Positions 5,801 through 11,370 of a stretch of DNA of 11,370 bases are shown piece by piece; the first letter of the stretch is position 1, and each line of letters begins with the position of its first letter. The notes under the pieces are model-generated. The model worked only from the letters and a program-made list of their open reading frames with translations, ran no database searches and was not told where the DNA came from. The translations under genes and the position numbers were made by a program. The stretch comes from Bacteroidales bacterium (GTDB lineage: Bacteria; Bacteroidota; Bacteroidia; Bacteroidales; Azobacteroidaceae), in the NCBI GenBank assembly GCA_020860885.1, contig JAJBTS010000363.1, forward strand, positions 1 to 11,370, read 5' to 3'.

Positions 5801-6815
5801 ACTCGGCACTATAAACAAAGTCCACGAACGAACCATCAAGAATAACAAAGATAAAATTAATTTCGGAGGAGGAACAGAATCCGTCGAAGCGGCTAAAGAA
5901 GCCATTACTGCGCAGGAGAAAAAAGTAGAGAACCTACATAAGATCACAAAAGCATCCGGACAGGCGGGAAAGAGTTGGAACAGCCGCTCTGCTCAATATA
6001 AAACAAACAGAAGGATCAGTAACTCCCAATACAGTGAAATGGGTGATATCGTTGGGAAAGATATAAAAAGTGTGCAGGACCTTTACAACTTATCAGGAGA
6101 AGAACTTTACAAAATATCTTCTCAAATGCCGGAAGTATGGGGAAAGATCGACGGACGTATCCGGGAGAACCTCGACAGCATCATCGACTGTAAAGACGAA
6201 GCCCAGGAATTGCAGAATGTACTTAATCAGGCTCTCACAGGCGTGGACCAGGATGCTTTCTACAATGATTTTATCAATAATCTGGCAGACATGGATACCT
6301 CTTTTGAGGATATGTGTGAAAACTTTGAAAATTACCTCCGGAAATCCATCATTGCAGCCCTGGTAGCCAGTAAATACAAAGACCGCATCGACAAACTCTA
6401 TAAAAACTGGGCCGATGCGGCAGAAAGCGGTAATGAAATCACCCCGGAGGAAGCAGCGGCTTTAAGGGCTGAACAAGAGGCCATTGCCCGGGATATGATA
6501 AACGACAGAACTCAGTTGGCTGAAACCTTCGGATGGGAAAGCAGCGAGGATTCTTCATCGGCACAACAATCGGCCAAAGCCGGAGCTTTCACAACCATAA
6601 CACAGGAACAGGGCGGAAAACTCGAAGGACTTTTCACTTCCGTACAAAACCACGTCAGTAGTATGGACGACAAAATGACGAACATGAGCTCGGCTATGTA
6701 CGACTCTGTGGATGTACTGGTTAAGATCGAGGAAAACACTTCTTTCTGCCGCGAACTGGAGACTATCAGGCAAGATATTAAAGGAATTATTAGAGACGGA
6801 TTAAAAGTAAAATAA
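2802..6815 (+). CDS. Tail tape measure protein
   Basis: A 1337-residue protein that fills the tail tube, sets its length during assembly and is expelled with the DNA at infection. Residues about 75-255 match the conserved N-terminal tape-measure domain: SSLQVFLGSTEKARDF, then FEIPDLSAASIQLLSVGA, a QPLEGLVDLYSQALISGEV segment, LQAWASNGV and a Gly-rich MSGISGSLTQLQNGL. A hydrophobic stretch follows at about 340-364 (LANPYVLIAGATAAVGYAV). Residues 575-600 are a low-complexity Lys/Asn/Gln linker, and 605-690 are charged and coiled-coil-like. A second Gly-rich hydrophobic region spans about 935-990, near where many tape measures have membrane-penetrating segments. The C-terminus (KIEENTSFCRELE to IIRDGLKVK) is helical and basic. 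At the usual 0.15 nm per residue the tail would be about 200 nm. The ATG lies inside the end of the chaperone extension frame. Confidence 0.93.
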   Translation: MATVDIGSLMNDRIKPEMKAAYDAVEGLTGAIKSLGDTSGKETEGMMNSFSSLNKAINFTKISVEGMSEFVKKMYEIRGSIEKAESSLQVFLGSTEKARDFMKGLINYSKESVFEIPDLSAASIQLLSVGANAEQVMSVLDQLSNISAATQQPLEGLVDLYSQALISGEVDSSGLQAWASNGVLIADVLRQMGTEVNTSSVQFEQLEQVLENLTSGGGKFAGVMSEQMSGISGSLTQLQNGLTSMYNGLGAEMEGALKGGLDFANLLVENYEEIGKTIVELVGIYSTYRAALTVINALQGAHQLLQLESARAGKALTVSQGVQAVAVKGLQGAWKHLNATMLANPYVLIAGATAAVGYAVYKAVTHTTAYTAAQERLNDAQKGVTEATVSEMRKLHEYDRQLAETQKGTEEYETLKNKIVSEYGQYIEGLDEEIERTGSLASSYDTLSEAITRSIGQRKLESLYAQEQKHLDKVVTESLNTAYEKITKKFTGDEGLNLYRQFYDYAIRGIQMSTETRKKLEGITFAEWGFDHSAVGLAFRSVSQIATDIANEKQQSNNLLKKYKEIYQITSSNTQKIEENTEKEKKKKNNNKQQTSSTVAPANESNDLEKKFQERAQLEEAFENKIQDLQLKTIQEGEEKLLNQREVNNKREIEELEKQKNDYIDAYIRKSEEIHNAQEEQKAKEDANYTKQAFDSSSVIVDTSSMDQVIAAIRQKQADENLKQEQEAWNEYLIQYGEYQEKRKAIIEKYNQLIQQATTQGEAATLEKEKQNQLTQLDDAVKASTTLMADMFAEASQKSVSEIQKIVEKTELLLNYLKATKNNEGFAVIDDKLISQGDILDLGISQEDLNNLVESEEGIIKIEKALKSLKGNLGKKSPFETFTDQIGEAAGKIGKGGKENIAEGIKDIGSAIDAFAPSLKQFGTDLGSLFGDEKLGKDIGLAIDGIQGIGQGATGVAKVMSGDVVGGVMDVVSGVGKAINAFGNLFGPNGTAHYEKVKAELGTINKVHERTIKNNKDKINFGGGTESVEAAKEAITAQEKKVENLHKITKASGQAGKSWNSRSAQYKTNRRISNSQYSEMGDIVGKDIKSVQDLYNLSGEELYKISSQMPEVWGKIDGRIRENLDSIIDCKDEAQELQNVLNQALTGVDQDAFYNDFINNLADMDTSFEDMCENFENYLRKSIIAALVASKYKDRIDKLYKNWADAAESGNEITPEEAAALRAEQEAIARDMINDRTQLAETFGWESSEDSSSAQQSAKAGAFTTITQEQGGKLEGLFTSVQNHVSSMDDKMTNMSSAMYDSVDVLVKIEENTSFCRELETIRQDIKGIIRDGLKVK

Positions 6816-6816
6816 T

Positions 6817-7341
6817 ATGAATATTACAAAAGGATTACTTTACATCAAGTATGTAGAAAAGATAGAAAAGATAGATGCGGCGCTAATCAGGCAGGTAAAA
6901 GTAGATGCTAACGATGTATTTTTACAATACGGGGTTTTCCTCACGGAAGATTCTTCGGGAAGTTTTACTAATTATTCGGCGTTGCTGGCTGCTCCCAAAA
7001 TGAAGCCGTATGTATCGGTGAGTTTCCGCGAAGATAACGGAGAGAAATTACCCGAGAAATTACCCGATCCGGCTTACGAAGGACGGGATGTGACTTTGTA
7101 TTTCGCCATTCTGGCAGATACTCCGGCTCTCTTCCTGAGTAAATACCTGCAGTTTATTGACCTGCTCAAATCAGGATGGCTGGCGGTATACCTTCCTGAG
7201 CTAGACCTGGATCCCGCAAAGCCTAAATTATACAAAATGTATTATAAAGAATCGTCGGGATACCAGCAACTCACTCCTATCGAAGGGAAAGTAGCCGCCA
7301 AATTTAAGGTTGTATTCAGAGAACCTAATCCTGTTTTTTAA
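6817..7341 (+). CDS. Distal tail (Dit-like) protein
   Basis: A 174-residue protein starting one base after the tape measure stop, so translation is very probably coupled. Its order, between tape measure and tail hub, is that of the distal tail protein, which forms the ring joining the tube to the tip. Features include an N-terminal KVDANDVFLQYGVFLTED strand region, KPYVSVSFREDNGEKLP, the RDVTLYFAILADTPALFLSKY segment (residues about 92-112), and a closing KFKVVFREPNP strand. Short proteins of this pattern are common before hub proteins in Bacteroidales prophages. It is small compared with Dit proteins of Firmicutes phages, so it would correspond to the N-terminal ring domain without a carbohydrate-binding arm. 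The family identity is inferred from position and general pattern. Two perfect in-frame micro-duplications occur (EKI EKI and EKLP EKLP). Confidence 0.65.
   Translation: MNITKGLLYIKYVEKIEKIDAALIRQVKVDANDVFLQYGVFLTEDSSGSFTNYSALLAAPKMKPYVSVSFREDNGEKLPEKLPDPAYEGRDVTLYFAILADTPALFLSKYLQFIDLLKSGWLAVYLPELDLDPAKPKLYKMYYKESSGYQQLTPIEGKVAAKFKVVFREPNPVF
6856..6873 (+). repeat. In-frame 9-bp tandem duplication
   Basis: GAAAAGATA occurs twice head to tail (6856-6864 and 6865-6873) and encodes EKI EKI at residues 14-19 of the Dit-like protein. The copies are identical. Confidence 0.9.
7042..7065 (+). repeat. In-frame 12-bp tandem duplication
   Basis: GAGAAATTACCC occurs twice head to tail (7042-7053 and 7054-7065) and encodes EKLP EKLP at residues 76-83 of the Dit-like protein. 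Perfect identity at every codon suggests a recent slippage event in what is probably a surface loop. Confidence 0.9.
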
Positions 7342-7370
7342 TTCAGGCGTCAGCCAGTGAAATAAATTTC

Positions 7371-10300
7371 ATGAAACTAAAAATATATAACGGTAAAACA
7401 AAAGAGTTAAGGGAGATAATATCTCCCTCCGACAATTCCGCTCTCACCCATGCAGCCATGGGTGAGCACGTTCTTGCGCTGTCTTTTACCCTACCGGAGA
7501 AAGTAGCCTTCGAAGTAAATGATTATCTGGAGTTCGAAGGGAATACTTATACCCTGCTCGAAACACCTATGCCGGCGATGAAATCGACACTGGAATGGGT
7601 GTACGACCTGAAATTCCATGGTATAGAGTCGGAATTGAAACGGGCGCTCGTACTCAACGACGGCGAGCCGGTATTCGCACTGACAGGGAAAGCATCGGAG
7701 CATCTGGAGCTGATCGTGAAAAATATCAACCGCGTGAAAGGTTTACAACATGGTACAGCCGGTAGCTGGGATTGCGGTACGGTAACTCTCAGTGATAACG
7801 TGGTAATAAACTACAACGGTACTTCCTGCTTCGATGCACTGACCCAACTCGCAAACCAGCTCGAAACAGAATGGTGGATCACCGAAAAGAACATCCACCT
7901 CGTCAAATACGAGCACGAAACATCCCCGAAGATTGAATTGGCTTATCAAAAAGGACTGGTAAGCCTCTCACGCAACGACAATGATAACGTGAAGTTCTTT
8001 ACCCGCCTCTATCCTATCGGCTCCAGTAAAAACATAAACTGGTTGCACGATAAGGACGATGAAGAAGAGGACGGTGTATACAGGTATCCATACAAAAGAC
8101 TCCAACTGCCGGAGGTCAACAATAAAAGATATACCTACAAAGACCTGGATACAGAATTCGGAATTATCGAACATTTCGAAGAAGCGGCTTTTGCACATAT
8201 ATATCCACGGCAGAAAGACCTGAAAGTCGATTCGGTCGAATGGATAGAAGATAAAGATAATCCGGAATACAAGACTTATTTTGTTTTTGACAATGACTTT
8301 GCCCTGGATGATAAATGGCTCATCCCCGGACAAAAACCATACATCGTTTTTCAATCCGGAGAACTCAATGGGTATGAGTTTGAAGTGGAATATGTTGAAT
8401 TTAGCAAAGGGCTGAAAGGATTCAGAATTACAAACCAGCATCCGGAAGGATTTACACAGCTGCCGGGAGGAAGCCTGAAACCGGAAAAGGGAGATAGATA
8501 CATTATTTATAATATTTATTTACCCGTAGAATTTTATGAAGAAGCGGAACGGGAATTCGAACAGGCCGTAAACGATTATCTTGCTGAATGCAGCACAGAC
8601 AAATCGGTTTACCAGGCGGAAACAGACTATATCTATATAAAAGACAACGGGATGAAGCTGCAAATCGGCCAGAAAGTAACCCTGAAAAGCGATGAGCTAT
8701 TCAAAGAGGGGTACCGCGACACCCGAATAACGTCTATTACCCGGAATGTGAATATTCCTACGAAAATGACGGTCAGCTTCTCCGATTCCATCGCCAAAGG
8801 AAAGATCGAAAGCTTGCAGGAAGGAATAAATGAAGCAATGAATTTTGCGCAGACGAATTACATTCCGGACATTATACGAAGCTGGGAACATACAGAGCCC
8901 AACGATATGAACCTCTATTCGGCCCTTAAATCCGAAAGGGAATTCCTGTCGAAGCACAGGGACGGTACCGCAAGGGGATTTTATAAATTCCTCAAAGGAA
9001 TGGAGTTCGGGGAATTCCAAAAAGGCGAACACGGTGCTTTTATCGACAGCATGGGGAACACGGAAACCCAGAACCTTCTGGTTCGTAACCTCGCCCAGAT
9101 CTTACAGGCTACTATAGAAACAGTGGGAAGCAAAGAATTTTCGAATGGCTTTACAGGCAACGGATGGAGAATATGGAACGACGAGCAAGACCCGTCTGAC
9201 GAGGAGAAAAAAAGTACGGACTACAAACTGGAGATCGACCAACTGACCGTACGTAAAACCATGACGGTCTTTGAACTCCTGATCCAGAAAGTACGCAGCG
9301 TAGGCGGTGAACTGATCGTATCGGCCGGAAACGGCAAGATAAAAGAGGTTAAACACGAAGGAAGTGATTACGTCATCACTCTGGAAGAAACCAACACCTT
9401 CCGCGAACACGATCTGGTCCGTTGCCAGACGTGGACGGGAACCAATATAAAATACTATTGGGTGGAAGTTTCTTCCGTTAGCGAAAATACACTCACCGTA
9501 CCCGTTTCCGAATTCGAAAGTGCGTTACCGGAAATCGGCGACGAACTCGTCCTGATGGGTAATACCCGGAACCCGGAACGTCAGAACCTGATCTCTATCA
9601 GCGCTTCCGAAGACGGGCATCCCCGCATCGATATACTGAACAACGTAGACAAAACGAATTTCGCAAATAGCCTCCGTGTGCGTCTGGGCAGGCTCGACGG
9701 CATTACCGATACGGAACTGAATCCGAAAGGCTATGGACTGTATTCCGACAATGCTTACCTGAAAGGGGAATTCAGGCTCGTGACGGGAGAAGATATTAAA
9801 ACGAAATTCGAGATCACCGAAGGCATGATCCGTTCTGAAATGGAAGGGGTACGCAAGGATGTGAGCGGATACCAATCTTACCTCCACAACGCGTATTTCG
9901 GAGATAACCTCAACGGATGGGACAGTAAAAACAATACGACTTTCTTTTATGCCGGAGAAGAGTTCATCGCACTGGAAGATATGCTCCTTTACAGCGATAA
10001 GAATGATTTTACGGAAATAAGGAAAGACGGCGACCGCACGGTACTCTGTATCAGCAACAGCTACATCCAGCAAGCGAATGCAAACTTCGAAACCCATCCT
10101 ATATTCGACGAAAGAGACAAAGATACCCACTTACTCGTGCCGAAGACATTTTATATAGAATTCCTTTACAAGTGTATCCAACCGGGAACACTAAACATTG
10201 AATTTCCCGGAGCTACATCAACCGGCTTCTCTCCTTTTAAACTATTAAAAGTAGAAAACAAATACATAGAGGCTACAAGCGATTACCAGACATTCGAGGC

Positions 10301-11333
10301 ATCCGGGCTGTGGAACGGCACCGGCGACTTCAAACTATCTTTCGACGGAGAGATCTACCTGTATGCTATCCGTCTGGCGGAAGACCGTCTGGGCGATATG
10401 GAGCAACGATATGCGCATCTCAATACCCGGGTTACCCAAACAGAGGCAGACATAACATCCGTAGCAAACGCACTAAAGACAACAGCAGGTGGCGATACTA
10501 TTTATTTGGAAGGAAAAGTGATCCAGAAAGCCGACTGTTTAGAGGTCGCCTATAAACAAGAGGTTAATAGTGAACTGGGTAATCATTCAGCCATTCAGGT
10601 AAAAGCCGACGGAATCGCTTTCGCAGTCTATGAAGACGGCAGAAAAAAATCCAGTTCGAATATAGTAATGTCGGATAATACCAATGCTCTCTATGTGGTA
10701 GACGAAAATGGAAAAACTATCTCACTGATCGAACAAATAGGTGATAATATAAAGATTAAAGCCGAAAATATTGATCTGGAAGGAGACCTTACCGCAAACA
10801 CTTATTTTAGTGTGGATAAGAATGGTAAACTAAAAGCAAAGGGAGCATATATAAACGGACGTATTGAAGCCAATGAAGGATATTTCAAAGGTCGCATTGA
10901 AGCTGAAGAAGGATATTTTAGAGGAAAAGTCGAAAGCAACGAAGATGGGAATAAAATAGAAATTGATCCTGAATCAAGGTCGCTGAAAATGTCAATGGGG
11001 AATGTAGAAGTAATGGAAGCCTCTTTTATGGAAACGTATGGAAATATAGTTACTTCTAATATTTGTATGTCACATTATAAAGATAATGAAGTTATAGCAA
11101 AATTAGATCTTAATCCTTATGAAATAAGATTCAAAGTTCAGGATACAATCCTCTATATGGGAACCGGGTGTATTGGGGCATTTGACGAAAGTGCAGGATT
11201 CCATGTCGGCCCCAATTACTTCACCGGATATTTGGATTTTCATTTAACAAACTTACCTGTTTCTTCGAATGGCACTGGTATAGGTAAAGGCTACGTATAT
11301 AAAGATGGAAACGGATTTTTAAAAGTCAAATAA
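7371..11333 (+). CDS. Tail hub and host-recognition protein, multidomain
   Basis: A 1320-residue protein, last of the visible cassette. Residues 1 to about 490 look like a tail hub of the prophage endopeptidase-tail (Tal/gp27-like) type: a small beta N-terminus, WVYDLKFHGIESELKRAL, CFDALTQLANQLETEWW, a VKFFTRLYPIGSSKNI segment and a late KVTLKSDELF/ITSITRNV strand set. No protease motif is asserted. Residues about 508-800 follow a pattern I recall from Bacteroidales phage tail proteins (FLSKHRDGTARGFYKFLKG, YKLEIDQLTVRKTMTVFELL, RQNLISISASEDGHPRIDI, GYGLYSDNAYLKGEF). Residues about 836-1003 look like a beta-sandwich, possibly carbohydrate-binding. A helix or coiled coil (1001-1038) precedes the tip, with four 11-residue repeats (1152-1195) and a C-terminus ending YVYKDGNGFLKVK. 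The last 200 residues are encoded by AT-rich DNA unlike the rest. The likely role is cell contact and genome delivery. Confidence 0.8.
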   Translation: MKLKIYNGKTKELREIISPSDNSALTHAAMGEHVLALSFTLPEKVAFEVNDYLEFEGNTYTLLETPMPAMKSTLEWVYDLKFHGIESELKRALVLNDGEPVFALTGKASEHLELIVKNINRVKGLQHGTAGSWDCGTVTLSDNVVINYNGTSCFDALTQLANQLETEWWITEKNIHLVKYEHETSPKIELAYQKGLVSLSRNDNDNVKFFTRLYPIGSSKNINWLHDKDDEEEDGVYRYPYKRLQLPEVNNKRYTYKDLDTEFGIIEHFEEAAFAHIYPRQKDLKVDSVEWIEDKDNPEYKTYFVFDNDFALDDKWLIPGQKPYIVFQSGELNGYEFEVEYVEFSKGLKGFRITNQHPEGFTQLPGGSLKPEKGDRYIIYNIYLPVEFYEEAEREFEQAVNDYLAECSTDKSVYQAETDYIYIKDNGMKLQIGQKVTLKSDELFKEGYRDTRITSITRNVNIPTKMTVSFSDSIAKGKIESLQEGINEAMNFAQTNYIPDIIRSWEHTEPNDMNLYSALKSEREFLSKHRDGTARGFYKFLKGMEFGEFQKGEHGAFIDSMGNTETQNLLVRNLAQILQATIETVGSKEFSNGFTGNGWRIWNDEQDPSDEEKKSTDYKLEIDQLTVRKTMTVFELLIQKVRSVGGELIVSAGNGKIKEVKHEGSDYVITLEETNTFREHDLVRCQTWTGTNIKYYWVEVSSVSENTLTVPVSEFESALPEIGDELVLMGNTRNPERQNLISISASEDGHPRIDILNNVDKTNFANSLRVRLGRLDGITDTELNPKGYGLYSDNAYLKGEFRLVTGEDIKTKFEITEGMIRSEMEGVRKDVSGYQSYLHNAYFGDNLNGWDSKNNTTFFYAGEEFIALEDMLLYSDKNDFTEIRKDGDRTVLCISNSYIQQANANFETHPIFDERDKDTHLLVPKTFYIEFLYKCIQPGTLNIEFPGATSTGFSPFKLLKVENKYIEATSDYQTFEASGLWNGTGDFKLSFDGEIYLYAIRLAEDRLGDMEQRYAHLNTRVTQTEADITSVANALKTTAGGDTIYLEGKVIQKADCLEVAYKQEVNSELGNHSAIQVKADGIAFAVYEDGRKKSSSNIVMSDNTNALYVVDENGKTISLIEQIGDNIKIKAENIDLEGDLTANTYFSVDKNGKLKAKGAYINGRIEANEGYFKGRIEAEEGYFRGKVESNEDGNKIEIDPESRSLKMSMGNVEVMEASFMETYGNIVTSNICMSHYKDNEVIAKLDLNPYEIRFKVQDTILYMGTGCIGAFDESAGFHVGPNYFTGYLDFHLTNLPVSSNGTGIGKGYVYKDGNGFLKVK
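10824..10955 (+). repeat. Four 11-residue (33-bp) repeats in the hub tip
   Basis: Residues 1152-1195 divide into GKLKAKGAYIN, GRIEANEGYFK, GRIEAEEGYFR and GKVESNEDGNK. The pattern is G-basic-aliphatic-x-A/S, then an acidic/polar turn, with G and an aromatic later. The middle two are nearly identical; the outer two have decayed. Such repeats probably form a short fibrous beta shaft before the C-terminal tip. The structural reading is inferred. Confidence 0.75.
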
Positions 11334-11370
11334 TTCACTGGGAACATGAACAAACAGTAGAAAAAAAGTC

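Noticed and set aside
6070..6366. 98-residue open frame inside the tape measure gene
   Set aside because: It is an overlapping frame within a well-supported coding region, with no start signal.
9525..10130. 201-residue minus-strand open frame
   Set aside because: It is a shadow of the hub gene with no start signal; the sense frame shows clear domain patterns.
10700..11333. Variable repeat of a diversity-generating retroelement in the hub C-terminus
   Set aside because: No second template-like copy, no reverse transcriptase and no run of AAC/AAT-type variable codons at the end of the gene is seen in the window.
6798..11333. Shared LKVK ending of the tape measure and hub proteins
   Set aside because: Four residues in low-complexity basic C-termini; coincidence is the simplest explanation.
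11334..11370. Terminator or start of a next gene after the hub
   Set aside because: Only 37 nt remain; there is no hairpin, and the one ATG (11346) opens a four-codon frame.

Overview
The window looks like the tail-morphogenesis part of a siphovirus-type prophage or phage of a gut Bacteroidales host (Bacteroides or Parabacteroides kind). The reasons are promoter-like TTTG / xAnnTTTG pairs instead of -35/-10 boxes, A-rich leaders with few Shine-Dalgarno sequences, mixed GC (roughly 25-50% by hand counts), and the style of the tape-measure and tail-hub proteins. There is a tail tube but no sheath or baseplate-wedge gene, so a long non-contractile tail is the best reading.

Layout. Bases 1-78 hold three identical 23-bp tandem repeats plus a partial copy. 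Bases 79-285 are non-coding and AT-rich, and lead to a small basic protein of unknown function (310-582). Bases 583-826 contain nested inverted repeats: two facing arrays of CAGTNNN heptads and, between them, a 19-bp perfect inverted repeat. Next comes a tail-terminator-like gene on the minus strand (827-1270). An intergenic region with two divergent promoter-like sites (1271-1609) separates it from the plus-strand tail cassette: tail tube (1610-2080), a tail assembly chaperone pair joined by a probable programmed -1 frameshift (2091-2552 and 2408-2815, slippery site CCCTTTT at 2486-2492), tape measure (2802-6815), Dit-like distal tail protein (6817-7341), and a 1320-residue tail hub and host-recognition protein (7371-11333). 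The cassette is tightly packed: ATG 10 nt after the tube stop, a 14-nt overlap into the tape measure, 1 nt before the Dit-like gene, and 29 nt before the hub.

How it works together (family knowledge plus inference). The chaperones G and GT coat the tape measure and recruit tube subunits. The tape measure sets tail length, the terminator caps the tube at the head end, and the Dit-like protein and hub form the tip that meets the cell surface. The hub carries a possible carbohydrate-binding insertion, an 11-residue repeat block and a very AT-rich C-terminus that looks like an exchangeable host-range module.

Most of the window is conventional phage tail biology. The parts most worth a second look are the frameshift, the opposite-strand terminator-like gene between the inverted-repeat region and the divergent promoters, and the mosaic hub tip.
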